Assembly: GCA_010015805.1 (NCBI GenBank) | Contig: ML978121.1 | Coordinates: 3,782,001 to 3,846,000 of the forward strand | Source: Rhizodiscina lignyota | Taxonomy: Eukaryota; Ascomycota; Dothideomycetes; Aulographales; Rhizodiscinaceae | DNA: 64,000 bases | Direction: 5' to 3' | Shown here: positions 12,679 through 27,600 of the stretch, one piece after another | Numbering within the stretch: the first letter of the stretch is position 1 | Layout of the letters: every line of letters begins with the position of its first letter | Notes under the pieces: model-generated | What the model was told of the DNA's origin: nothing | Seen by the model: only the letters and a program-made list of their open reading frames with translations | The model's database searches: none | Position numbers and translations under genes: made by a program

Positions 12679-15600
12679 ACCCAGAGCTTTTCTGATTTCG
12701 GCTCTTGAAGAGACTCTTCATTCTCACGTCTCACAGAGCTGTAACTTATGTCTAATTAGTCGGAAGAGAGAAAGATGAAATGCGAACATGAGACGGAAAG
12801 AAAGGGAACATGCAACTAGGACTTTACGCAAGGTGAAGTCCGAACAACCTATGGACGTAGCAACAGCGCATTTGACGCCGAAAGCGATTAAGCAAGCATA
12901 AGCTCGCCAGCATCGCAGGTGCGTGTTTCCACACAATGCATTGTGGGCAGCAAATTTGTGGTCTGCTGGGCCTGCCACCGCCTTTGAGCCGAGACGAGCA
13001 TGGACAAGGTGTCAGGCATGCCCTTTATGCAACCCCCAATCACGGCGCGCCATGTCAGGACACCGCCCAAACGAAAAAATTCTGATATTTTGCTTCGGGC
13101 TCACTCGTCATATGCAATGGGAATCCCCACGCTTGCCAGCGAACGGCTGCAATGTATGCCCGAAAAGAGTTTCATCCGCGGTGCAAATCCGAGTCGTGGC
13201 ACGCGATTGCTCGCACGTTGTTGATTCATCCCGCCTCTTCTAGACGTTCATGCCCATGTGAGCAGTCAAGATTCTGCCCGTTGGACCCAATTGAATGAGG
13301 GCAGCAGAAAAGAAAGCAATTTCGAGCGCGTCCAGAGGCGAGGAATTGTGATGACTCGTGGTGTAGGGTTGTGGTCAGGTTGGAATTGTGGAGCCAGGGC
13401 GAGATTGAAGGAGTCGGTCCAATGCCGCCGCCTCAGGGACCAAAATGCGGCACGTGAGAGCGCGTTCAATTCAATTCCACGCGTCGGTACGTTAGTGGAG
13501 TACATACTCCATACTATGACGTATCAGAAGTCTTTCCGGCCTCATGGTGTTGACCGCTTCAAACTGCAATTCGTTGTCGAAAGCGCTTAAATTGTGCCTG
13601 CATGAGAGAAGGAGCTTCTTGCCGAGCTCCCTCCGCAGTCATCAACTGACCTACCAAATAGCCAACCTCCTCCGAAAACTTTGAGCGGTTAAGAACTGAA
13701 TGTTCCTCCAATTGCTTCTACCTTGAGTACGACAGAACATATTCTCTATTCATGTAGCCCGATACGAGCAATGCCGGCTGGCTCTCGCGGCACATTGCAT
13801 CGGGCTCCCCCGCACTCATTCGCCGAGGACACCGATCTACAGCGAAGGTACTCCGTAGGTACATTTTCTATCATGCTGATTAGATTGGCAAGGTCTCTCT
13901 TACCATTCCATTCTGTCCTCCAGCTGCTTTGAGTTCAATTGTCTCTTCAAACGTCCTTCCCTTCCCAGCATGGCTATCCAAGACTACAAGGAGGTGTCAA
14001 AGCACAAACTCCAGGCAAACGCAGCCTTGATACCGAAGGAATGGGTTCTCGCGGCCGAGTACCTGAAGAACGTGAACGCAGAATCTGATCTCAATGTTCT
14101 GGATGTGCCGAGCAAATGTGGTATTCTTTCGGAGAAGGAGCTAGAGCTCACAGGAAATTATGATGCCACGGCGCTGTTGGAAAAGATAGCTGGGAAAGAG
14201 GTCAGCAGCTATGAAGTGGTATTGGCATTTTGCAAAAGAGCCGCCATTGCACAGCAATTGGTAAGATATGGTTCCCGATTCAGCAACTACTACTTTGAAG
14301 GCTCTCACTGATGGGGGATTAGACAAACTGTCTTACCGAGATCATGTTCGAAGAAGCCCTCATACGTGCCAAACAATGTGACGAATATCTCGCAAAGAAT
14401 GGGAAAGTGATGGGTCCACTCCACGGGCTTCCTATCTCTCTCAAGGATTCCTTCAATGTCAAGGGTTATCAAACGACTATCGGCTTCGTCTCTTTTGCAT
14501 CTCATCCACCGGCTGTTATTAATTCGGTTTTGGTTGAAATTTTGATTAAAAATGGAATGGTTTGTTATTGCAAATCAAATCTGCCGCAATCAATGATGTC
14601 CGCCGACTCCGATAACAACCTGTTCGGGCGAACACTGAATCCCAACAAGCTGTCGCTTACTGCTGGTGGAAGCACTGGCGGAGAAGGCGCCTTGATCAAG
14701 ATGCGTGGAAGTGTCCTTGGTATCGGTACAGATATTGCGGGAAGCGTGCGCATTCCCGCCCTCTGCGATGGCATTTTTGGCTTCAAGCCCACTGTTGGCA
14801 GAATCCCGTTTGCTGGAAAGGTGCCGCCAGGGAGACTGGGAAGCCCCGGTCAGATTGCTCCAGTTATTGGGCCAGAGGGACACTCCGTTCGTGATATGGA
14901 ACTCTTCATGAGAGTCGTGATTGATGCAGAGCCATGGGAGCTTGACGAAGGTACTATTGCTATCCCGTGGAGAAGACTGCAGCCTATCACCAGAAAGTTG
15001 AGGCTTGGCTTGATTTTGGAGGACGCCAAACGACCACTGCACCCACCGATGCTGAGGACAATGAAAGCTGCGGCAAAAGAACTGGAAGCATCAGGGCATA
15101 CCATCGTACCAATGGACGACAAGATTCCATCAATTTGGGAGTCTTCCATCCTTGCATGGAAATACTTCCTCCTCGACCCGAAGAAGACCCCCCTCAAACA
15201 TATTAAAGCGGCCGAGGAGCCAATAGTCAAGTCACTACATGCCTGTTTCTACGATGAACTCAAAGGATGGGAGCCGAGTTTGGACGAGTTGTGGGATATG
15301 AACGTGCAGAGACGAAAGACCATGAAAGTGTACCACGACATTATCGTGCAGAATCAGCTTGATGGCTTCATCATGCCGCCGTACCAAGCAACGGCGCAGC
15401 CGCACGACCTTTATGGAGTACCTCCATACACTGTAATCCCTAATTTGCTTGACGTAAGTCGATCGAAGTGAGATGCCGTTGTCGGTGCTGACGTTATGTA
15501 GTATCCGGCCGCTTCTATCCCGTACCTTGAGGCGAACAAAGGCCTTGACAAGGAATTCATTCGCGATGGGATAGCATATGAGCCACCTTGTGAGTTGTTC

Positions 15601-18600
15601 AACCTTTGTAATATGCTGTGTCATAGCTGACAGCTTGTAGACCATGCAGATGCGGTAGAAGGTGCGCCAAGCGGAATCCAAGTGGTTGGTAAACCTATGA
15701 AAGACGAAGAGTTGATTCAAATCATGAGCATTGTGGCAGATGTTCTGAAGGCAAAGTCATGAGGCCCCTCTGGTATGGTACTGCTGTTATTGCACGCTCC
15801 GCGGAGAGCGTGGGATCCTTCAAATCGCCGGCCTTGGCAGGTTACTACATGTTGGATTATAAGTCTCACGAAGTGTTATCCGAAGCGCCTCCCGACGAAA
15901 GACACGAGCGATATGCGAATGAAGCAACATCGTTATATTTACAGCTTCGACGGTACCCATTGCGGCTGCTTCTTCTGAGCAAACGCAGTCAGACCAATCA
16001 ATGTATTCTCCGCCTTTGCCAGCTTCGCGGCATATGCGTCTGCAGTCAATTGACTTGCGCGCTCCACTGAACCCGTCTCCCACGCTTGTCTTAAGCCGTG
16101 CCTTGTCACTACGATAGCGTCTGGTGAAAGATTTGCGATCTGGCTTGCCATCTGCACCGCCTCGTCTATCAGCGACTCATGCGTCTTGGATATCTTGTTG
16201 ATGATGAGGTATTTCTCTGCCTCTTGTGCACTTAGTTGTCTTCCTGCCATTGCGATTTCCGATGCGAGCACCATGCCGCATTGGCGGACCAGGCGGGAGA
16301 GGCCGCCAGCGCCAGCGTAGAGGCCTCGAGAGGCTTCGGGGAGACCAAATCGTGCACGTGGTGAGGCAACAATCATGTCACTATTAAAATACTTGTTAGC
16401 AATGCTTGTCGGTGGTGGAGAGCACGAGACGAAGAAGAAGGGCACATACCATCCCAAGCAAATCTCGAATCCTCCACCCAGCGCATACCCGTTCACCGCA
16501 GCAATTACCGGCTTCTTTCCAGTTCTACGGCTGACAGCCATGAATCCGCCCAATGGATGTGTCATCATTTGCCTTGGCAACGGCTTCCTCTTAATCTCGC
16601 CTTGTTCTATGAGGTCCTGTCCGGCGCAGAATGCCTTCTCACCAGCTCCTGTAATGATGGCTACGCGAAGGGATGGCTCCTCGTCAAACCAATCAAACAA
16701 TGCGCCGGCTTCCCAATGTGAGGCGTAGGGCAGGGAGTTCATAGCTTTGGGCCGATTGATTGTAATAAGGACGACATAGGGTGCGGGATAGGAGAGGATG
16801 TAAGTAGGCGTGGCTGGAGGTTTGGTCTGGAGCTTGTCTGCCATTGTGAGGGTTACGCAGCAATTGAACTGACTGAATGTGTTATATGAACAGGAAGAAT
16901 TAAGATTGACGTTATATTGGCTTAAATTTCAGGTAAACGTGTGAAGCTGAGAGAACATCGCAAGCTTTCCCCACGCTTGAAAATGGATGTCGAACCGAGG
17001 TCGAACTTGTCAAGCCGGTTCATCGTCGGCAGTCGATGCCCGAGACGCTGTTATAAGCATTTAATTCAGCTTTACTGTTTAGCACTCGCTGCTCTCAACG
17101 CTAGGGTCGCAAATTGACAAGTAACGGATAACATATGGATCAGAAGGACCTGGAGTTCCAGCTGGCACGTGGTGGCACGGAAAAGGAGCTCTGCGATGGA
17201 GCCACATAGTGGCGGTGCCCCACCCAGTTAATGACTAACGCCACATCTCAACCCCAGCCGGATCCATGTTCAGCCCGTCTGACCTAGCTCCCGGCTCTTG
17301 GTAACTTACGGCCCCTGAACGTCAAATGCTCAACAACATGCACTGCCGTGGGTGAGATATCGGCCTGCGGCTAAGTCGGAAGGTCTCACGTACCCGTTGC
17401 TACTCAAGCGGCAGTCGAAGGCGTCCCAAACCAGCCAATTGCACGCCGTGTCAGGGGCCGGGGAGTTACGGCCCTCCAGCTTCCCACGCTCGTGATTTGC
17501 GGGGTGTGGAAGTGCGTGGAGCTTAGCTGCTAACTATGGATGCAGAGTCATAACGGACCACAGCACACAGGACGGCCAGATGAAAGCCTCGTGCTCGTCT
17601 TAAGGTATTTGCGGCCGTCGCCGTCCGGCAATTGGGTCAGAGGAACTGCCGTACTCCTATATCAATCTAAAGACTTCACCATCCTCTGTTCACGCTCATG
17701 AGAATCAATATCACGTTGCGTCATCGGATATCGCTCCGCTTAGATCAGAACTTTCGTATATAAGAGGTTTAATCCAGCCTTGAGAAGTATCTGTCTTCGG
17801 GAGTGCACGTTCAATATCTTGGACATCCGAAACTCCCGCAAGATCAGATACTCCAATCTTTCTTGATCATTTCGCCATGGCGCTCACTACTCTGATTTCG
17901 ATCTCTCCACTCTACGCTGCTGCCCTTGGTCTCGTCGGATTCCTAGTCTGTCTTGTTGTGAACAGCAAAAAGTATAAGCTTGATCACATTCCGGGACCAT
18001 TCATTGCAAAATACACCGACGCGTGGCGAGCTTACAAGGCTTGGAGTTTTAATCACTTCACGGATGGCAACAACTACCAGACAGAGCTGCTCGGAAAGTA
18101 TGGCGATGTTGTGAGGATTGGGCCGAATACCGTGTTGGTGCTTGATCCAGAAGCTATCAATACAGTCTTGGGATTCAAGGAGAGACTGGAAAAGGGCCCT
18201 GGATACCAAGTCTTCGTCATTCGAGGTGAGGATTTCAGGATCATGCGAGCGCTGGTGTAATTAACCGCATTATTCCAGGCACGACGCAGACTGCTCTTGT
18301 CGGCATTAAAGATGAGGCCACCCATGGCAGATATCGAAGACCGATTGCAAACGCGTATTCCCTTTCTTCGTTGAAGGGATACGAGCCGTATATCGACCAG
18401 ACGATCAACACGCTGACAGACGTATTGGACCAACGCGTGACGGACGGCAAGGCGATCAACATGAGCGACTATTTGCATTATTGTGAGACCGAAAAGATAC
18501 CCTTTGTCTGCATTCCATGTTGCTAATTCACTATTGAAAGGGTCCTTTGATGTCATCTCAACTCTCACTTTCGGCGAGCCGCTTGGATTCATTCAGCATG

Positions 18601-21600
18601 GCAACGACTTCAATGGTATGATCAAGGCGCAGAAGGCTGTGTTCAGACACATCAGCATCACGAACAACATGCCGCTTCTCGACACCATCGTGAAAATGAA
18701 TCCCATCCCAAAGCTGCTCCAAAAGAAACCGAATGTATTCTTTAATTTCGCTTCTCGCGTTGTCAAGGAACGCGTTTCGCAGGCCGATGTTGAAAAGGCG
18801 ACGCAGAAAACGACTAATGAGAAGGGACAGCAGATCCACAAAGATCTTTTGAGTAATTTTATTGCGGCCAGGCCCTCTTACCCGGACGTCATGACCGATC
18901 TACGCATTACGCACTATGCAACAACCAATGTCCTTGCTGGTGCAAATAATTCTGCGCTCGCAATGGACCGAACGATTCATTACCTTGCTCATCACCCCGA
19001 TATGCAGGAGAAGCTCCATGGCGAGATCATGAACACTAAAATGGACGATATTAAAGACACCGAAGGACCACCAGCTCTCGATCTCGCTCTGAAGATGAAA
19101 TTCCTCGAGGCAATCATCCAAGAATCATACCGCACATTTGCCATGCCATCCAACAACCTGGAACGTCTCGTATCCCCAGCGGGATTGACTTTGCCCAATG
19201 GAGTCCGTCTTCCTCCAGGTGCTGTTGCAGCAATGAATGGCCCGGCTCTGATGCACCGCAAAGAGATCTTTGGCGAGGACGTTGACGTTTTCCGTCCACA
19301 GCGGTGGATGAAGGGCGAAAACGAGACGGAGGAGCAGTTCGCGCAAAGGCGCCTCAAGATGGATCGCAGCATGCTGCCCTTTGGTTCCGGAAGCAGGACT
19401 TGCATTGGCAGAAATGTTGTTCAATTGGAACTGTACAAGATCTGGCCTCATCTAGTCAAGACCTACAAGGTACGAGAATCTTCCATCGTTTTCCTAGCGT
19501 CTCGGAGGCTGACACGCTTTCAGTTTGAGCCGGTTGGTGATGTGAAGCTCCATAACGTGTGGGTAACGGTAAAGCGACGATAGACGTTTGGTGGATCAAT
19601 GAGAGTAGTCTTGTACGTTTGAGACAAGTAGATGATGCCCGTCTGACATGTGGTACCTCATTGTCGATCAGCAATGAAGCACATAGCGATACAATCAGCA
19701 TGGAGGTTAACTGCTACAAATTTGAACTGGAGCATAGGTAGAGGACTCCCTGTGAAAAGGCACACTTAGAACTATAGAAGCTCAAGCACATTGTTGTGAA
19801 TTTTATAGAAACCTTTTCTTGATAGTTACGACTTACGAGTCAGGGAGCTGCGGCCCCAGTGGCAGGGTTGACCGACCTGCCGGAGCCGAATTCAACTTTG
19901 TTTTATAACTCCGCCATGTCCTTCACTTCACTCCAAGTCTCCATTGTCAATGAAGCAGAACCAAGACAGGAGCTGATGTGGTCCTGCCAATCTATTTAGA
20001 ATCAGCTTTTGGAAAATGCGGCGAACCATTGCGACGGCCGAATCCATTCTCAGAAGTGTTCGGACTCCTGCCACCCGTCAAAACTGCCAATTCCCGCGAC
20101 TCCACAATGGCATCTCAAGGTCTCCGCTAAGAGCGCACAGAAGACTGCAGCACACATCTCCAAGAAAATCGGCTACCTCTTCCACTAGTTTCATCACCCA
20201 GATCGCAGTCTTGGCCGGAGGAGCATTGATTGGAGCATATGCCAGCTCATTTTTCAACAATGGCAAGAAAAATGCGAAAGCCGCTCCAGGTTCGACGACT
20301 TCTTTGGAGAACATGCCAATTGCGCGTTATAATCTCACCGAAAGTAATCTGCGAGGAGCCCAGGAAGAACTGACCTCATTACTCACGTCGGAACGCGTAA
20401 CGGATGACCTTGGGACGCGTATTGCACATTCAAGCACTGAATGGTCACCCGCGCCAAATGGAGATCTCGATCGTCCCACACTTGTTGTGTATCCACTAAC
20501 AACTGAAGATGTGAGCGGTATCGCGAAGATCTGCCATAAACGTCGAATTCCAATGATTGCATTCTCCGGCGGCACGAGTCTGGAAGGCACCTTGGCCATG
20601 ACTACACAAGGCGGTGTTTGCATCGACTTCTCTCGCATGAACAAGGTACTGGCACTTCACAAAGCTGACCTCGACGTCGTTGTCCAGCCCGGTGTGGGAT
20701 ATGAAGACTTAAACTCGCAGCTAGCCAAAGAAGGCCTCTTCTTTCCCCCCGATCCCGGCCCAGGAGCCCAGATTGGAGGCATGATATCTCAGGGCTGCTC
20801 CGGCACGAACGCGTATCGCTATGGAACCATGAAAGATTGGGTCTTGGGTCTTACAATTGTCTTGGCTGATGGATCAGTCGTGAAAACGAGACATCGACCT
20901 CGGAAATCAAGCGCCGGTTACAATCTTACCCAGCTCATTGTAGCATCGGAAGGCACCCTTGGCTTGGTCACAGAAGCGAGCTTAAAGTTGACCGGGAAGC
21001 CTGAGGTCGAAAAGGTTGCCGTTGCTTCGTTTCCCACGACGCATAAAGCCGTAGAGACTGTCCTGAAGATAGTGCAAAACGACCTGCCCGTTGCAGCTAT
21101 TGAGCTTCTGGACGACGTAACAATGGGCGCGGTCAACAAAGCTGGCTACTGTGACAAGGAGTATCCAGAAATCCCAACCTTATTCTTCAAGTTTTCAGGC
21201 CCAGAGAATGTCATCAAAGAGCAGATCAAGAAGGTCACGGAGTTTGCGAAGCAGTCTGCATGCAAGTCATTTGAGTTCTCTAAAACGGCCGATCAGGCTG
21301 CATCGCTGTGGCAAGCTCGGAAAACGGCGCTGTGGAGTCTGCTTGCTATCAAAGAGAAGCCAGAGGACAACTTCCTTAGCGCAGATGTCTGTGTCCCAAT
21401 CTCTCAAATGGCTGATATCATTGAGGAGACGCATACAAAGCTGGAGGAAAGCGGGCTTGTGGGCTCTTGCCTTGGGCATGTGGGAGACGGTAAGGCGACG
21501 CCAAAGTGCACGTACTTTGAAACTGACATCACCTAGGAAATTTCCACACGACCGTGCTTTATGGTGAGCATGACAAGAAGAAAGCGCGCGAGCTCATAAA

Positions 21601-24600
21601 ATGGGTTCAGAAGCGCGGCATTGAAATGGACGGTACGATCAGCGGAGAGCATGGCATTGGCCTCGAGAACAGAGATATGCTCTGTAATGAATTAGGCATG
21701 GGGTATATTGATGCCATGCGACATGTGAAGCTAGCATTGGATCCGCTCTGTCTTCTGAATCCCGACAAGATATTTCAGCTAAAGTTTGAGATAGAGAGAT
21801 GATGGGGAAGAATTTGAGCTTTGAATCTGAGCGTAGTCTTTCAGCAGACAAAGAATGCTTCCATGTTTCCTTACCTGAGTTCTGTGAGCCTATGAATATT
21901 TTCCAACTGGCGATGTCCTATCGTTCAGGTGCTTCTCGGGGGTTTATTACCGTTTTTGGATCACTACTCCGCAACTTCGAGTCGGCAGCCCCAGGAGCAA
22001 TGTTTCAACTTCACTCTCATTATCAGCCATTTTTCTAGAAAAGAGTCTGGAATTTCTAATCTCAAAGCGTCTGTCGCACTATCATTATGCTCGTATGAGA
22101 TTTAAGGCGTCAGGTTCTCCGCTTCTGTATTTTTAAGCAGTCGAGACATGTTCTTGTTCCACGGCAAAGAGTGGCCGACGTAGGCTTTATCAAGACGAAA
22201 GAATGTCACGAAAGCAGGTAAATCAGTAACAATGGCTCCTAGCAAGAATGTTTTCATCATCGGCCCTGGATTCATCGGCTGGGGGGTCCTCGATCTTCTC
22301 GTCGCCGAAGGCTACCAAGTCACAGGCTTTGTCCGTCGGCGAGAACACGGAGAGCAGATTGAAGCATCAGGCGCCAAATATGTAAAGGGTGATCTCGGTG
22401 ACAAAGAAATAATCACTCGACATGCTACTGAGAGCGATATCATCATTCACACCGCGACGGCCGACCACCTCAGGAGTGTGGAAGCAATCCTTGATGCCAT
22501 CAAAGACCGGGCACAAAGAGGACTCATGACCATATACATACACACTTCTGGAACCTCGGTCCTTGCTGATGGTGCGAAAGGAATGCATAAATCCGACAAA
22601 GTGTATCATGACAACGTTAGATCGGAAGTCGACTCTGTGCCTGACACTGCGCCGCATCGTCAGATAGATCTTGCCATAATCAGGGCTCAGAAGGCGATTA
22701 GGGAGAAAGCAAAGATTGCCATCATGACCCCTCCCTTGATCTATGGCTACAATCCCAAGCACAAGCGCCTGACCATCCAGATCCCGACCTTAACCAGATT
22801 TGCAATCAAGAACGGTTTCGCTGGATACGTCGGAAACGGTCTCTCTGTCAAGTCGAACATCCACGTCCTTGATTTGGCGAGGGCGTACGTGGTGTTGCTT
22901 CATCACATGGAGAGGACAGAGCCATCGGAGATCCTTAAGAATCCATACTATTTCTGCGAGTCCACGGGCAACAACGAGCCATCATCGGGCGACATTGCAG
23001 AAACTATTGGGGAAGGTCTGCACAAAGCAGAGAAAATATCCAATCCCACGCCAAAAGCGATTCCGCAAGACATGTACGATGATCTTTTCGGGGATCACAC
23101 GCCAGCTGTAATAGGACCGAATAACCGGAGTCGAGCAGTGAGGCTGCGAGAGCTTGGATGGAAGCCAATCGAGAAGGACTGGAAGAGTAGTTACTTGGAA
23201 GACGAACTCCCGGCGATCTTGAAGGAGGAGACCGGGCAATTTCACGGCTATAAGCGTACTGTGATGAGCTGAGCAATGTGTGGATGTTTGACTCCGTTCC
23301 CCTCGTTCATGTGAAGGTTGGAGAGAACGCAAAAAGGGAGAAACAGAAAGCAGTTGCTTGTCGTGGAAGAGGCTTCGAGCCCTTTTCCAGACCATTTCCG
23401 CTTTTGAAAAAGTCTCCGCATGCCCTTGATGCCGCAGTGCGGCACGGCTTGCAGTTGAAGCACCGAGCATCACTCACATCCATTCCTCCATCTAGAGAAT
23501 TAGCCACAAGCCATGCCTTTTAAAGTCCTCATTAAATTTAAATTGTGACCTGTGATTGCTCAGCTTGATCCTCGGCCGGCGGAGATACGAGCATCGGTGA
23601 GGAGAGGAGTGCAGTACTCCGTAGGATAAGCTTTGGTGACTCCTTTTTTCCGCTCTAGAGTTATATACTTTTTCTACACCTTCAATTTTGCTCCATTTTA
23701 GATATTCTCTCATACACTCAATTGACATGGCTTCCTGGCTCCCAAAGGTCCGCGTTGCAGGTATGAATCCAATCGATCGTTCTCATCAGAGTCACTAACA
23801 ATTTCCAGCATGCAATGTTGCCCCAGTCTTCATGGACACTGCGAAGACAGTGCATAAGACAATTGGCCTCATCCGCGAAGCAGCGACAAACCGGGCAGAT
23901 CTCGTTGTCTTTCCAGAGACTTATATTCCTGCGTTTCCACTATGGGTGCGTAATCCCATTCGTATCTGTTACGACACCTCTGTAACGAAGCAAAGCAGGC
24001 AGCGGTAGCGTCGCCGATTGACAACCACTCATTCTTTGGACGCCTCGCCCAAGAAAGCCTCCTCATCGATGGCAAGGAGATGCGCTCCATTCAACAAGCA
24101 TGTGCAAAGAACAAGATCTTCGCCCACGTAGGCTTCAATGAGCGCAGCCATTACAGTGTGGGATGCATTTGGAACTCATCAGTGCTCATAAGCGACGAGG
24201 GGAAGATTCTGAATCACCACCGCAAGCTCCAACCTACATTCTACGAGAAGCTTGTGTGGTCGCCCGGCGATGGTGCTGGCCTCAAAGTGGTGGACACGCA
24301 GAGGCTAGGCAAGATCGGCAGCTTGATTTGCGGTGAAAATACGAATCCGCTCGCGCGATGGTCGTTGATTGCGCAGGGGGAGCAGCTTCACGTCACTACC
24401 TGGCCACCTGTCTGGCCAACACGCAGAGTACAGACTGCGCCTACGGAGTCTGAAGAAGGCGCATCAGTCGGCAAGCAATACGATAATGTCGCTGCAAATC
24501 GCACAAGAACCGCAGCACATTGTTTCGAGGCAAAATGCTTTGGCGTGCTCTGCTCAGCGTACATGGACAAAGAAGCTCGAGATATGATCGTCAAGCACGC

Positions 24601-27600
24601 ACCATCCTCGGCGGAGACGCTGGACAATGTCACGCAAGGAGCCAGCCTATTCCTTGATCCGACTGGCTCGCAAGTCGGCGAGCAGATACAGGGCCAGGAA
24701 GGAGTCGTTTATGCAGACTTGGATTTGAACGCCTGTGTTGAGCCGAAGCAGTTCCACGACACTGTGGGCGGATATCAACGTTTCGATATATTTGACTTGA
24801 AAGTAGATAGAACGCGACGAGGGCCGGAGACTTCATTCGAATAGCTTGAGGAAATGAGGCTTTGTTGAGACATGAGATCTTGGTTCGACGTTTCCAGTCT
24901 CAGTTTAGTGTTTAGAAGTGTTACCTAAATCGCTATTGCGCGAGTAGTCGGTTCGAGCATATCAGAAGCCTTCAACGACGCTGGCAATCTGAGCGAGAAT
25001 GAAAATTGCTCAGAGCAGTCGCAATTCGCTCAGTCAGGTCCATTGGCATCAGTTCATTCCATTTTCAAAGTAGAATACGCGAATTCAATGTCGAATGCAT
25101 GTGCAACCATCACCTTAGCTGTGGTCTAAAGACTCCTCAACCGCCTTGGGAGCGCTGCACTGAAATGCAATTATGAGACTCAATCTCTGCGCTTACTTAA
25201 CTATCTCTTTCGTTCTGTTTGATAGCAGTCATAACCAACATATTCATACTAATACCTCAAGTGCTGAAAAGAACATTTAATGGCCGCCCCGTCTACTCGT
25301 AGAAGACCAAGCATCTGACCTCAATACTCTGGCGACCAGGTGCATCTTTTGGCGTATTGGGATCCTGGAAAGCCGTGTGCGGTGTCATTCCAGCTACGCC
25401 TTTCGCCTTGTCTCCGAGCCAGTTTTGGGACCTCGAATCGCAGCACTTAATGAACATGACCTCTTCTGGCGTCATGTCAGACATATAGAAGAAGCGATGC
25501 TGGTCGCTAGACGCAACCGCATATGTCTCTCCCTTGATTTCGTAATTTGAGACGTCGAGGGAATTCCTCTCCGTTGGCAGGGCCTCTTTTCCCCGATCAT
25601 CTCCGTCATCGTCAACTTGGCGTTTCGGATACAAGAGGTCAACCTTGATGAAGTCGCGCGGTGAAGTAGTGCGCCAATCCACCAAAGCAAGGGGGAAGTC
25701 CGAGGCGTTATGGCCGATGGGTCGCCATACGTTGATGATCTGATAGCGTCCCTTCAGGAGCTCCTCGGCTTCTTCGGAAGGCAGATGGCGGCGTACACGA
25801 ACTTCAGCGGCACCGGGCGTCTGGTCGACATGCACCTGTTGGACAGGCTGGCGCGGCGAGTCCTTAGTCCTCCTCCGGATAGTATGGTCGAAGATCACAA
25901 CCTTCTTGACTCCAGGCAATTTCTCGCGCAAGAGCGCTTCAACCTCTGGATAGTAACTTTCTCTCACAACATTGTCGTCGGTGAATTCCTTCTCCTGCGC
26001 TGGCTTGTGAAAGACCGCAAATCCTGAGACATCTGTGCCAAACTCATTTTCCCGCCCTCTAATATCCCCAACCGGTCGCTCGAGATCTGAGTATTTGTAT
26101 GACCTTCCGCCATCATCGACCTTGCCCCATGGCTTGACGAACTTCTCGTTTACAACGGTGTGGGTCTTCAAATCGATAAAGCGGAAGGTTGCATGAGTGT
26201 CTCGGCTACCCATCGTGGACGCTGGTCTTGGGAATTGGTGTCGAACAGGGGTAATGGGATTCCTAAGCGCTATGTCGACTACTGTGGACGCTGGTCTTAG
26301 AGACTGGATGTCGAACGGTACAACTGGAGTCCTGAGTGCTGTACGGGCTAGTAATGTAGCAGGTTTGATGCCAAGCGGCATGTACTGTTGGAGCAGAGAG
26401 GAGATGAGGAGGGGAAGACGGAACGGAGAGATGCTGGCTATACTGTACCTATTCCGCATTTATATGGCCTGCGGCTACCTTCTGCTTTGAAATTGGCTGG
26501 AGATTGCCGCGATGTCGCAATCGCCGACCTGCCATAGTTCTTGGTGCCTTTCTTGCCGAGAGCCCTGATCCGATGACGTTTCGTGAAGTTCATTGGACTT
26601 CGCGAGTCTTCGCTGACAAAAGCGCCACGAACAGCCGACATATCGCCGCGTAGCTAACCCGAAAGGGTAAATCCTATCTCTTCATACATTCATGAACTAT
26701 TTTACTGCCAAAGGCCATCTTTTATGACATATCTATGATTATTCTCCGTTTCAATGGATTTTGCCACGGCACGGCCCTTCCCCGTGATTGGGACTCGCAT
26801 TGCCTGTCTCTACCAAACTCTTCCACTGGGCCATTCCCGTGAACGGAGGCACGTCTTGGTGAAAATGTCTACCTCTGAGGCGTAGCTCCTCATGTATACG
26901 GAACTTATCTTATATTATAACGGGAGCAAATCAAACGGATATTTATACATTATGTAAGCCATGCGAACCAGTCCAGCTTGTAGGATATACGTGACACATC
27001 AGAATCAAAGAACATCAACGTCCTATTATCCTCCTCATGCGTATCACTTCTCCGCGTCTCCTTGCGCTGGAGAGCCCTTCTGCCAATTCCTCGAGTTTTC
27101 TGGGCTTTAGCACGCGTCTATCGTTCTCGTCCTTCGTTTCTGACTGAATCTCTGGGAGCCAGGCCCATGCGAACAGCGCTCCTGAAGCCATGATTGCAGC
27201 AAATACAAAAAGCAGGTATCCAAGACCACGCTTATTCTCGCCGATGATCCAATGCTGAGCGCCAAACAAAACCAGCTGGATAACGATTGAGCCGAGCTTT
27301 CCAGATGCAGCCGCGATTCCGTGGCGTGTACCTCGATATCGCGTTGGGAAGATCTCGGCTGGGATAATGAACGTCAACGTGTTCGGTCCGAAATTGAATA
27401 CAAACTCGCAGATTCCACAAAGAACAATTGTAAGGATATGAGCGGGATGATGTCTAGCTGCTTCAAAACTGGTTCCAGTGAGGCAAAACAAGCCAGCCAG
27501 AGCCAGGAAGGAGTATATAAGGAGCTTTCGCCGAGAAATCTTGTTGATGACAACAATAAGAGCCAGCGTTCCGAGGATGGACCCAATCGATACTGTGATG